Source: Propionibacteriaceae bacterium (lineage in GTDB: Bacteria > Actinomycetota > Actinomycetes > Propionibacteriales > Propionibacteriaceae). Taken from it: a stretch of DNA of 54,543 nucleotides. The stretch covers positions 1-54,543 of the forward strand of contig JAPUEL010000062.1 of the NCBI GenBank assembly GCA_027492545.1, written 5' to 3'. The position numbers and the translations under genes are program-made. The notes beneath the pieces are model-generated. The model ran no database searches. It saw nothing but the letters and a program-made list of their open reading frames with translations, and was not told the DNA's origin. Shown here one piece after another: positions 27,390-34,122 of the stretch (position 1 is the stretch's first letter; the number at the start of each line of letters is the position of its first letter).

Positions 27390-28090
27390 CGCGGCGGCCC
27401 GAAGCCAGCGGCGCGAAGGTCGGCCTGCCACTCCCCCGTGAGTGAGTCCACGAATGCGCGGGCGTCCTCCGGATGCGGCGCGTCGGCCACCACCGCGACC
27501 CAGTACGTGTTCGGGTCCTCCTGGGCGCCGGGGATCTCGAAGCTCAACACATCGGGGGAGGCTGCCGCGTCCGTGGCGTAGACCAGCCCGGCGTCGGCCT
27601 CTCCCGACACGACCTTGCCGAGGACGTCCGAGACCTTGGACTCCTCCGACACCGGCCGCAGCTCAAGCCCCGCGGCCTCCGCCAGTCGGGCCGCGGCGGC
27701 GCCGCACGGCACCTCGACGGCGCACGCCACCAGCTTTCCGGCGTTGAGGGACTCGTCGAACCCCGTGACGCCCGCCGGGTTATCCTCCGGGACGACGACC
27801 ACCAGGCGGTTCGTGGCGAACATCACAGGCTCGCCGTCGATCACGTCCTCGTCGACGGCGCGGTCCATACTCTGCCTGTCCGCGGAGGCGAAGACGTCTG
27901 CCGGGGCACCCGCGGCGAGCTGATCCACCAGGGCGGCGGAGCCGTCGAAGCTGAGCCTGGCCGCGGGGCCGATCTCAGCGAGCACCGTGCTGAGCGACGA
28001 GGCGGCGAACACGACGGGGCCCCGGTCCGACGGGGCGGCCGCGCATCCCGCCAGGGTCAGCACCAGCGTCACCCCTAGGAGGCGCCTCAC
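27386..28090 (-). CDS. modA: Molybdate-binding lipoprotein
   Basis: A 234-residue periplasmic-type binding lipoprotein with a lipobox ending in C16 (LTLAGC). The oxyanion-binding segment FAASSLSTVLAEI and the second-lobe motif PADVFASAD are characteristic of ModA. The GTG at 28090 overlaps the stop of the upstream regulator by 4 bases (GTGA), so regulator, modA, modB and modC are translated in a chain. It captures molybdate for the whole cofactor pathway of the window. Confidence 0.93.
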   Translation of the reverse strand: MRRLLGVTLVLTLAGCAAAPSDRGPVVFAASSLSTVLAEIGPAARLSFDGSAALVDQLAAGAPADVFASADRQSMDRAVDEDVIDGEPVMFATNRLVVVVPEDNPAGVTGFDESLNAGKLVACAVEVPCGAAAARLAEAAGLELRPVSEESKVSDVLGKVVSGEADAGLVYATDAAASPDVLSFEIPGAQEDPNTYWVAVVADAPHPEDARAFVDSLTGEWQADLRAAGFGPPR

Positions 28091-28494
28091 GGGCGCGGCC
28101 CCTCGATGGCGACGTTGGTGGCCTTGATGACGGCGGTGGCCACTGCTCCGACTTCGAGGCCCAGCTCCCGCACCGCCTCCGTGGAGATCAGGCTGACGAT
28201 GCGGTACCGCCCGCACTGCAGCTCGACCTGGCTCATCACGTGGTCTGAGGTGACTTTGGTCACGATGCCGGTGAGGTGGTTTCGGGCCGACCGCGTCCCG
28301 GCTCCCCCGTCGAGCTCGGTCAGCCCGCCGTCGGCCAGTTCCTGCGCGAGAGCGGCGAGCGCCGCCCCGTCGACCACCCGCCGGCCCTGCTCATCGACGC
28401 CGGAGTCAAGGCGGCCGGCCTCCACCCAGCGGCGAAGGGTGTCGTCGCTCACGCCGAGCAGGCTCGCCGCCGTCGATATCCGCATCTGCGCCAT
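28087..28494 (-). CDS. HTH-TOBE molybdenum-responsive regulator/molbindin
   Basis: A 135-residue protein with a MerR/excisionase-like HTH (about 1-60, STAASLLGVSDDTLRRWVEAGRL) fused to one TOBE/Mop domain (about 69-135, NHLTGIVTKVTSDHVMSQVEL). TOBE domains bind molybdate, so it probably senses molybdate and controls modABC, in the role of ModE. It differs from E. coli ModE in HTH type and in having a single Mop unit. ATG at 28494 has AGGG 6 bases upstream. It is the first gene of the mod operon and divergent from mogA. Confidence 0.85.
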   Translation of the reverse strand: MAQMRISTAASLLGVSDDTLRRWVEAGRLDSGVDEQGRRVVDGAALAALAQELADGGLTELDGGAGTRSARNHLTGIVTKVTSDHVMSQVELQCGRYRIVSLISTEAVRELGLEVGAVATAVIKATNVAIEGPRP

Positions 28495-28508
28495 GGTTGA
28501 CCCTAACA

Positions 28509-28524
28509 CTCCGCACCTGCGGAG
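28509..28524. promoter_or_regulatory. Palindrome upstream of the mod operon
   Basis: CTCCGCA-CC-TGCGGAG, a perfect 7-2-7 inverted repeat 15 bases before the regulator start. It could be its autoregulatory operator or a hairpin at the 5' end of the mod mRNA. Confidence 0.5.
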
Positions 28525-28560
28525 AACGTTGACGCTCAGCGGACACCCAGCCCTCTCCAT

Positions 28561-28638
28561 GTGCACGACACGCCGTCCGGAGCGCAGCCGGGGTCCCTCC
28601 TGGTCGCCGGGCCCCGCTTCGCGCGGCGTTTCGTGCAC
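28561..28638. promoter_or_regulatory. Long inverted repeat in the mod/mogA divergent region
   Basis: Arms 28561-28575 (GTGCACGACACGCCG) and 28624-28638 pair at 14 of 15 positions around 48 very GC-rich bases with further internal complementarity. It could be a structured RNA leader of the mod operon or a looping operator. No known riboswitch was confirmed. Confidence 0.45.
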
Positions 28639-28663
28639 GGCTGCCGGGGGCCGACGGTGGATC

Positions 28664-28669
28664 TAGGCT
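28664..28669 (+). promoter_or_regulatory. Candidate -10 box of mogA
   Basis: TAGGCT ends 6 bases before the mogA ATG. This would make the mRNA leaderless or nearly so, although a GGAGGA sits directly against the start codon. No clear -35 is visible. Confidence 0.3.
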
Positions 28670-28675
28670 GGAGGA

Positions 28676-29191
28676 ATGTCGTACCGAGCCGCCGTCATCA
28701 CCTGTTCAGACCGGGCGTCGAGCGATGTCTACGAGGACCGCTCCGGCCCCGTGATCCGCCACGCGCTCAAAGAGCTGGGGTTCGACGTCACGCCTCCGGT
28801 GATCGTGCCCGACGAGGCTGAGGTGATCGCCACGGAGATCCGGCTCGCCGTCGCCGACGGGGCCCGTGTCGTCATCACCACGGGCGGGACCGGCGTGGGC
28901 CCGCGCGATGTCACCGTGGACGCCACCCGCCCGCTGCTCGACTACGAGGTGCCGGGGGTCGCGGAGGCTGTGCGCAGCCTCGGCTCCGCGAACACGCCGC
29001 TCTCCTGGCTGTCGCGGGGGCTCGCCGGGGTGATCATCCAGGACGAGAACCGGGCGTTCGTGTTCAACGCCCCCGGCTCGCGCGGCGGAGCCCGCGACGC
29101 GCTCTCCGTGCTCGCGCCCCTGCTGACCCACATCGTCGATCAGCTCGACGGCGCGGACCACGACCTCAACCGCCCCTCCAGCCAGGGTTGA
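28676..29191 (+). CDS. mog: Molybdopterin adenylyltransferase MogA/MoaB
   Basis: A 171-residue MogA/MoaB-family protein that adenylylates molybdopterin before molybdate insertion by MoeA. Diagnostic motifs: TCSDRAS near residue 9, TTGGTGVGPRDVT at 68-80, and FNAPGSRGGARDAL near 131-145. It starts at ATG 28676 and is divergent from the mod operon. The partner MoeA is encoded 1.8 kb away. Confidence 0.92.
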   Translation: MSYRAAVITCSDRASSDVYEDRSGPVIRHALKELGFDVTPPVIVPDEAEVIATEIRLAVADGARVVITTGGTGVGPRDVTVDATRPLLDYEVPGVAEAVRSLGSANTPLSWLSRGLAGVIIQDENRAFVFNAPGSRGGARDALSVLAPLLTHIVDQLDGADHDLNRPSSQG

Positions 29192-29220
29192 CACCCCGCG
29201 GGTCCCGGGCGGGTGGACAG

Positions 29221-29301
29221 TTGAGCCGGACACGGCTCTTGCGGGGCTGACTTGAGCCGGACACGGCTCTCAACGAGGCACATTGAGCCTGAGGCCGGAC
29301 T
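29221..29301. repeat. 31-bp-period palindromic repeat, three copies
   Basis: TTGAGCCGGACACGGCTCT occurs at 29221-29239 and identically at 29252-29270; a degenerate copy TTGAGCCTGAGGCCGGACT is at 29283-29301. Each is separated by exactly 12 unrelated bases. The first two fold as GAGCCG-GACA-CGGCTC hairpins, probably acting as tandem terminators for mogA and moaC, or representing a REP-like element. Confidence 0.75.
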
Positions 29302-29321
29302 CGACGCCCAGATCGGGCGAT

Positions 29322-29333
29322 TTGAACGTTCAA
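29322..29333. repeat. 12-base perfect palindrome
   Basis: TTGAACGTTCAA is self-complementary, unusually AT-rich for this region, and lies between the two repeat arrays. It could be a protein-binding site. Confidence 0.4.
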
Positions 29334-29363
29334 GGCGCCGCGAGTCCGAAATCGTGCTCAACC

Positions 29364-29471
29364 CAGGGCTGGCCCCAGGACCGGGCACAGGACCGGGCAC
29401 AGGACCGGGCACAGGACCGGGCGCAGTGCTGGGCCCAGGGCTGGGCCCAGGGCTGGGCCCAATACGGGGCG
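29364..29471. repeat. 12-bp minisatellite, nine units
   Basis: Nine consecutive 12-base units. Unit 1 is CAGGGCTGGCCC, units 2-4 are identical (CAGGACCGGGCA), unit 5 differs at the last base, units 6-8 are CAGKGCTGGGCC variants and unit 9 is a divergent end copy. The sub-blocks suggest expansion by slippage. The period is 4 codons, so every frame stays open, which produces spurious frames. Confidence 0.85.
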
Positions 29472-29518
29472 CGGTGTCGGCACAGGGGCGGGAACCGGGC
29501 GGGGAGCCCCGGGCAGCG

Positions 29519-29983
29519 TCAGCGGGTCCAGTCGCCGGAGCGGCCGCCGCTCTTGGCGGTGATCCGGGCGGACACGATCTCGGCGGAGCGGTCCACCCCC
29601 TTGACCATGTCGACGACGGCGAGCGCCGCGACCGTCACGGCCGTCAGCGCCTCCATCTCGACGCCCGTGCGGTCGGCCGTCCGCACCGTCGCCTCGATCG
29701 TCACGCCGTCGTCGACGATCTCCAGGTCCACCACCGCGCCGTGCACGCCGATCACATGCGCCAGTGGCAGCAGGTCCGGGACCCTCTTGGTGGCCGCGAT
29801 GCCCGCCACCCGCGCGACGGCGAGCACATCGCCCTTCGGCACCGTGCCCCCGCGCAGGGCCTCGACCACCTCCGACGAGCAGCGCACGGACGCCACGGCC
29901 GTGGCAGAACGGACGGTGGGCTGTTTCGCCGTGACGTCGACCATGCGGGCCTCGCCGCGGGCATCAAGGTGCGTGAACTCCAT
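29519..29983 (-). CDS. moaC: Cyclic pyranopterin monophosphate synthase
   Basis: A 154-residue MoaC, forming cyclic pyranopterin monophosphate from the MoaA product. Family segments: FTHLDARGEARMVDVTAK at the start, KGDVLAVARVAGIAATKRVPDLLPLAH in the middle, GVEMEALTAVTVAALAVVDMVKG near 109-131. The start at 29983 fits the family although no ribosome site is evident. It is divergent from the ArsR gene. Together with moaA (43 kb mark) it supplies the first two steps of cofactor synthesis. Confidence 0.95.
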   Translation of the reverse strand: MEFTHLDARGEARMVDVTAKQPTVRSATAVASVRCSSEVVEALRGGTVPKGDVLAVARVAGIAATKRVPDLLPLAHVIGVHGAVVDLEIVDDGVTIEATVRTADRTGVEMEALTAVTVAALAVVDMVKGVDRSAEIVSARITAKSGGRSGDWTR

Positions 29984-30065
29984 GACGCAAGCGTGGCAGG
30001 CGACGGCTGTCCAGCCAACCCGAGGACGGCAAACCGGACGACCCGCGGGGAGCTGCTCACTGCTC

Positions 30066-30095
30066 TTGATATGTGACCTAATGGTCACCTATTAT
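30066..30095 (+). promoter_or_regulatory. Promoter of the arsR-AHSA1 operon
   Basis: TTGATA (-35, 30066-30071), an 18-base spacer and TATTAT (-10, 30090-30095). Transcription should begin about 6-7 bases later, at or next to the ATG at 30102, so the mRNA is probably leaderless. No ribosome site is present. Confidence 0.65.
30073..30088. promoter_or_regulatory. ArsR-type operator inside the promoter spacer
   Basis: GTGACC-TAAT-GGTCAC, a perfect 6-4-6 inverted repeat filling the spacer between -35 and -10. Bound protein would block RNA polymerase, so simple autorepression is expected. Confidence 0.7.
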
Positions 30096-30101
30096 CGGTG
30101 C

Positions 30102-30452
30102 ATGGACGAGGACCTCGTGTTCAAGGCGTTGGCGGATCCCATCCGCCGGCTCCTCATGGACGCGCTCTTCCAGCGGGACGGCCGCTCGCTCGCGGAGCTG
30201 ACGGAGCTCGTCCAGGACCGGGCCGACATGACCCGGTTCGGCGTCGCCAAGCACCTGCGCATCCTCGAGGAGGCGGGCCTGGTGACCACCCGCAGACATG
30301 GCCGGGAGAAGCTCCACCACCTCAACCCGGTCCCCATCCAACAGATCCACGAACGGTGGATCGGCAAGTACACCAAACGCGCGGGCATCGCCTCGGTGCT
30401 CCTGCAGCTCAAGCACGTCGTCGAAGGCGACCCAGAGAAAGGCTCACCATGA
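30102..30452 (+). CDS. ArsR family transcriptional regulator
   Basis: A 116-residue winged-helix repressor of the ArsR/SmtB group without metal-binding cysteines. It begins MDEDLVFKALADPIRRLLMDALF, with recognition helix MTRFGVAKHLRILEEAGLV and wing TTRRHGREKLHHLN. This subtype typically precedes an AHSA1/SRPBCC gene. ATG at 30102 was chosen from the domain start and from the promoter position. It overlaps the next gene by 4 bases (ATGA). Confidence 0.93.
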   Translation: MDEDLVFKALADPIRRLLMDALFQRDGRSLAELTELVQDRADMTRFGVAKHLRILEEAGLVTTRRHGREKLHHLNPVPIQQIHERWIGKYTKRAGIASVLLQLKHVVEGDPEKGSP

Positions 30453-30931
30453 CCGAGACAGTCGTCTACAGCATCTATATCAACGCCCCCGCCCGGAAGG
30501 TGTGGGAGGCCATCACCACCTCCGAGTACACCTCCCGCTGGGGCTACGGCGGCGACGTCGAGATCGAGCCCCGCCCGGGCGGTGCGTACCGCAACCTCAG
30601 CACGGACGAGATGAAGCAGATGGGTATGGGGGACGTCGCCGTCGACGGGCGGGTCGTCGAGATCGACGAGCCCCGGCTGCTCGTCCTCGACTGGGCACCC
30701 GCCTGGTATCCCGGCGCGGAGGCCACGCGCGTGACGTGGGAGCTGACCGAGTACCCCAGCGGGCTGACGAAGCTCGTGCTCACCCACGACGTCACCAACA
30801 ACCCGCAGCTCCTGCAGGAGGTGACCGGCGGGGCCGACCCCACCACCGGCGGCGGAGGGTGGCCGTGGGCGTTGTCGGGCCTCAAGACGCTGCTGGAGAC
30901 CGGCCGCTCCATGGACGAGCCGGCCACCTGA
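30449..30931 (+). CDS. SRPBCC/AHSA1 domain protein
   Basis: A 160-residue START-like ligand-binding protein of the AHSA1 (activator of Hsp90 ATPase homolog) group. The N-terminus reads VVYSIYINAPARKVWEAITTSEYTSRWGYGG, typical of the helix-grip fold, and the C-terminus has a long helix (WALSGLKTLLETGRS). In bacteria these small proteins pair with ArsR regulators; the ligand is unknown. Translation is coupled to arsR. Confidence 0.88.
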   Translation: MTETVVYSIYINAPARKVWEAITTSEYTSRWGYGGDVEIEPRPGGAYRNLSTDEMKQMGMGDVAVDGRVVEIDEPRLLVLDWAPAWYPGAEATRVTWELTEYPSGLTKLVLTHDVTNNPQLLQEVTGGADPTTGGGGWPWALSGLKTLLETGRSMDEPAT

Positions 30932-30952
30932 GCGTCGGACAGACCGTGGCGC

Positions 30953-30995
30953 GGGGGGGGGGGGGGGGGGGGCCCGGGCCCCCCCCCCCCCCCCC
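30953..30995. repeat. Homopolymer palindrome G20-CCCGGG-C17
   Basis: Twenty consecutive G (30953-30972), then CCCGGG, then seventeen C (30979-30995). Its core from 30956 is a perfect 40-base palindrome. It separates the convergent AHSA1 and moeA genes, so it could work as an extreme GC terminator or G-quadruplex. Exact lengths should be distrusted, because such runs are error-prone in sequencing and assembly. Confidence 0.7.
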
Positions 30996-31003
30996 GCCGC
31001 CCT

Positions 31004-32218
31004 TCACACCGGCCTGGTCCGATGCACCGCGACGACGGCGCCGGGTTGCACCTCGCCCACGTCCTCGCCGACGACCGCCAGCCCGTCGGCGAGATGCAGA
31101 GAGGCGACCAGGTGGGAGCCCGAGCCGAGCCGGTGCGCCGGCCGCACTGCGCCGTCGACGATCCGCACTGGCGTGTACTGACGACGCCCGGGCGGGCTTC
31201 GCCACCCCTCCGCCACGGGCCACTGCTCTGCCTCCCAGGTGGTCGGCATCCCCTGGAACGCCGCGATCAGGGGGCGGAGGAACGCGTAGGCGCTCACGAA
31301 CACGCTGACGGGGTTGCCGGGCAGTCCGAGGAATGCGACTGCGCGACCGTCCGAAGCGGCCAGCCGGCCACAGGCCTGAGGCTTGCCGGGCTGCATCGCC
31401 ACCGTGACGAACTCGATCTCGCCCTCGACCACCTGCCGCACCACCTCGAAGGCGCCCACCGACACCCCGCCCGAGGTGACCACCACATCCGCGGCCGCCG
31501 TCGCCTCCGTGAGGACGCGAGAGAACTCGGCCCCGTCGTCGGGCACCGAGCGGCGCAGGACCACCGTGCCGCCGAACCGCTCCATGAGGCCTGCCAGCAG
31601 GATCGAGTTGGAGTCCGGGATCTGGCCGAAGCCGAGCGGCTGGCCCGCGGCGGCCAGCTCGGAGCCGGTCGACAACACAGCCACCCGCGGCCTCCGCCTG
31701 AGCGGAACCGATCCGAAGCCGATCGACGCCGCCGCGGATGCGGCCTCGGGGCCCCACACGGTGCCGGCGGGCAGCACGACGTCGCCCGCCCGCACGTCCT
31801 CGCCGGCCCGGCGCACGTGGCGGCCGAGTGTCGCGGCCTCGGTGACCAGCACCGCGGCGGGCAGGGGTGCGGCGCCCATGGGCTGATCAGTGGCCTCCAC
31901 CGGAACGACGGCGTCGGCACCCGGAGGCATCGGGGCGCCTGTCATGATCCGGGCCGCCTCACCCGGCCCCACCGTCGGGGTCGAGGTGGCGCCGGCCGGG
32001 ATGTCGCCCACCACCCGCAGCGAGCGCCCGGCGAGGGCGTCCTCCGCCCGCACCGCGAACCCGTCCATGGCGGAGTTGTCGAACGGAGGCACCGCCACCC
32101 GGGCCGTCAGGTCCTCCGTTAGCACCCGTCCGCGGCCCTCACCGACGGGCGTCGCCTCGGATGGCAGGAGTGAGGCCAACCCAAGCACCCGCTCGAGGTA
32201 CTCCTCGACGCTCAGCAT
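31004..32218 (-). CDS. moeA: Molybdopterin molybdenumtransferase MoeA
   Basis: A 404-residue MoeA that inserts molybdate into adenylylated molybdopterin. Segments: RVAVPPFDNSAMDGFAVRAED near the N-terminus, MTGAPMPPGADAVV, then VVTSGGVSVGAFEVVRQVV and GLPGNPVSVFVSAYAFL. The start is taken at ATG 32218 (MLSVEEYLERVLG); a GTG at 32227 is the alternative. The gene lies 13 bases after moaE and ends just before the G/C palindrome. Confidence 0.95.
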   Translation of the reverse strand: MLSVEEYLERVLGLASLLPSEATPVGEGRGRVLTEDLTARVAVPPFDNSAMDGFAVRAEDALAGRSLRVVGDIPAGATSTPTVGPGEAARIMTGAPMPPGADAVVPVEATDQPMGAAPLPAAVLVTEAATLGRHVRRAGEDVRAGDVVLPAGTVWGPEAASAAASIGFGSVPLRRRPRVAVLSTGSELAAAGQPLGFGQIPDSNSILLAGLMERFGGTVVLRRSVPDDGAEFSRVLTEATAAADVVVTSGGVSVGAFEVVRQVVEGEIEFVTVAMQPGKPQACGRLAASDGRAVAFLGLPGNPVSVFVSAYAFLRPLIAAFQGMPTTWEAEQWPVAEGWRSPPGRRQYTPVRIVDGAVRPAHRLGSGSHLVASLHLADGLAVVGEDVGEVQPGAVVAVHRTRPV

Positions 32219-32231
32219 CTGCGGCACCGGA

Positions 32232-32648
32232 TCACGGGCACTGCGACCATTCGTGGGTGCCGTCGGCCAGGAACTGCTTCTTCCAGATCGGCAGGCGCTC
32301 CTTGACGCGCTCCACCAGGTCGGAAGCGCAGCCGAACGCCTGCGCCCGGTGCGAGGCCGCGACCGCCACGAACAGCGCCACTCCCCCGATGCCGAGGGTC
32401 CCGACGCGGTGCTGGGCGGCGATGGAGTGCACGCCCTCCCGGTCCGCGAACTCCGCGACCAGTTCCCGCATCACGGCGTCCGCCGTCGGATGCCCGACGT
32501 ACTCGATGCCGGTCACCGCGACGCCGTGGTCGTGGTTGCGCACGATGCCGCCGAACGTGACGACGGCACCCGCGCGGTCGTCGCTGACGAACGCGACCAG
32601 CGCGTCGCCGTCGACGTCCTCGGACGTCACCCCTGCGAGCTGCTTCAC
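32232..32648 (-). CDS. moaE: Molybdopterin synthase catalytic subunit MoaE
   Basis: A 138-residue large subunit of molybdopterin synthase. The C-terminal motif VKERLPIWKKQFLADGTHEW carries K116 and K123, equivalent to the catalytic lysines of E. coli MoaE; FGGIVRNHDHG and EYVGHPTADAVMREL are further family segments. The small sulfur-carrying subunit MoaD is not encoded beside it or anywhere else visible in the window. Starts an operon with moeA. Confidence 0.94.
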   Translation of the reverse strand: MKQLAGVTSEDVDGDALVAFVSDDRAGAVVTFGGIVRNHDHGVAVTGIEYVGHPTADAVMRELVAEFADREGVHSIAAQHRVGTLGIGGVALFVAVAASHRAQAFGCASDLVERVKERLPIWKKQFLADGTHEWSQCP

Positions 32649-32730
32649 GGCTCCACCCTAACTCTCCAACGCGACGGTGGGCCGTGCCGGCAACCGGTCA
32701 CGACCCACCTGGACGGTCCAGCCCGTGGGA

Positions 32731-34122
32731 TCAGCTCGGCTTCGGCGCACCCGGCCGCGCGTAGCGGAACCAGGTGATCGCGATGCAGAGAACGGCCCAC
32801 ACCGCGCCGATGGCGTAGAACAGCGTGGGGCTCATGATGGTCAGGCCGACGCCGAACAGGAACGGGCCGAAGGCTGCGATGGCCGCGGTCCAGCCGATCA
32901 CGCCGCCCGCCTGCCGCTTCTCGAAGATCATCGGCATCTGCTTGAACGTCGACGCGTTGCCGATGCCCGAGAACAGGAAGATCGCCAACATGCCCCACAG
33001 GAACTGGTTGAACCCGCCCTGGAGCGCAGCTGCGCTCGAGGTGTCCGGCGTGAGCGCGGGGATGGTGAACAGGATCGAGCCCAGGATGCCGATGCCGGAG
33101 ATCAGGGTCCAGACGGCGCCGCCCATCCGGTCCGTCAGCGGGGAGAACAGCACGCGCGCGCCGGCCCCGACGAGGGGGCCGAGGAACACGAACTTCACCG
33201 GGTCGGGCAGCGTATAGCCCTCGACGAGCATGGTCGCGGTGGCGCCCGCGCCTTCGACGATAGCTGCGTTGCCCGCGCCGTAGAGGTTGAGCATGAGCAG
33301 GCCGAACTGGGCGGCAAGTCCCGAGAACGTGCCGAAGGTCATGATGTAAAGGATCGTCATCCACCAGGTGTCCTGGTTGGTGAAGATGTCGAACTGCTGC
33401 TTGATGTTGGCCTTGATCGGGACGGAGCGCAGCGCGATGTAGGCCCAGATGGCGCCCGCGATGATGAACGGGATGTAGACCAGCGCCGAGTTCTGGTACC
33501 AGACGGTGACCGGATCCTTGCCCGCCACGGCCATCTGCTGCGAGCCCAGGAACGAGAACATGCCGAACGTGATCAGCCACGGGGTGAGCAGCTGCACTAG
33601 CGAGACGCCGAAGTTGCCGATGCCTGCCTGGAGCCCGAGGGCGGTGCCCTGCAGGCGCTTCGGGAAGAAGTAGGAGGTGGAGGGCATGAAGCCGGAGAAG
33701 GCGCCGCCGCCGATGCCGGAGAGGAACGCCAGCCCCATGAGGCGCCAGTACGGCACGTCCGGGTTGGTCACCTCGAAGCCCCAGCCCAGGACCGGCAGGA
33801 TCAGCAGGAGGGTGGTCAGCGCCACCATCTTGCGGGTGCCGATCTTGGGCGGCAGCACCATCCACACCAGGCGCAACAGGCCGCCGGAGAGGCCGGGCAT
33901 GGCCGCCATCCAGTAGAGCTGCTCCTTCGTGAAGTCGAAGCCGAGCGCATTGAGCTTGGGCACGATGGCGCTGGGGAGGAACCACGCGACGAACGCCAGC
34001 GTCAGCGTGAACGTGGTGATGGTGAGGGTGTTCCAGGCGAGCCTGCTGTCCCACTTCTGCGGATCCTCCGGATCCCAGGACTGGAGCCAGTCACCCTTGG
34101 TCTCGAACTTGGTGGTGCTCAT
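32731..34122 (-). CDS. narK2: Nitrate/nitrite MFS transporter, NarK2-like
   Basis: A 463-residue major facilitator of the nitrate/nitrite porter family with twelve helices. Family markers include GIGGGAFSGFMPSTSYFFPKRLQG, GLQAGIGNFGVS and the C-terminal GNASTFKQMPMIFEK. The longer soluble N-terminus (KGDWLQSWDPEDPQKWDSR) is seen in NarK2-type nitrate/nitrite antiporters. The start overlaps the preceding porter by 4 bases. It presumably exchanges nitrate for nitrite during nitrate respiration. Whether it is uniport or antiport cannot be read from the sequence. Confidence 0.88.
   Translation of the reverse strand: MSTTKFETKGDWLQSWDPEDPQKWDSRLAWNTLTITTFTLTLAFVAWFLPSAIVPKLNALGFDFTKEQLYWMAAMPGLSGGLLRLVWMVLPPKIGTRKMVALTTLLLILPVLGWGFEVTNPDVPYWRLMGLAFLSGIGGGAFSGFMPSTSYFFPKRLQGTALGLQAGIGNFGVSLVQLLTPWLITFGMFSFLGSQQMAVAGKDPVTVWYQNSALVYIPFIIAGAIWAYIALRSVPIKANIKQQFDIFTNQDTWWMTILYIMTFGTFSGLAAQFGLLMLNLYGAGNAAIVEGAGATATMLVEGYTLPDPVKFVFLGPLVGAGARVLFSPLTDRMGGAVWTLISGIGILGSILFTIPALTPDTSSAAALQGGFNQFLWGMLAIFLFSGIGNASTFKQMPMIFEKRQAGGVIGWTAAIAAFGPFLFGVGLTIMSPTLFYAIGAVWAVLCIAITWFRYARPGAPKPS

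Larger units (their letters stand above)
29192..29518. other. Gene-free, repeat-rich stretch between mogA and moaC
   Basis: These 327 bases between two converging genes hold no convincing gene. They contain three hairpin-repeat copies (29221-29301), a 12-base palindrome (29322-29333) and nine 12-base tandem units (29364-29471). All frames through it are low-complexity translations of the repeat. Confidence 0.75.

Noticed and set aside
28561..28638. A firm Moco riboswitch call
   Set aside because: I could not match conserved riboswitch residues by eye, and the mogA -10 candidate lies downstream; reported only as a structured element.
29221..29301. A CRISPR-like repeat-spacer pattern
   Set aside because: The units are 19-base palindromes with 12-base spacers and only two perfect copies; there are no cas genes.
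29140..29412. A 90-codon minus-strand frame rich in Pro-Gly-Pro-Val
   Set aside because: It reads the 12-bp repeat and the end of mogA in antisense; no ribosome site and no family match.
29283..30452. A 389-codon plus-strand frame leading into the ArsR gene
   Set aside because: It passes through the minisatellite and antisense to moaC; only the last 116 residues are the real ArsR protein.
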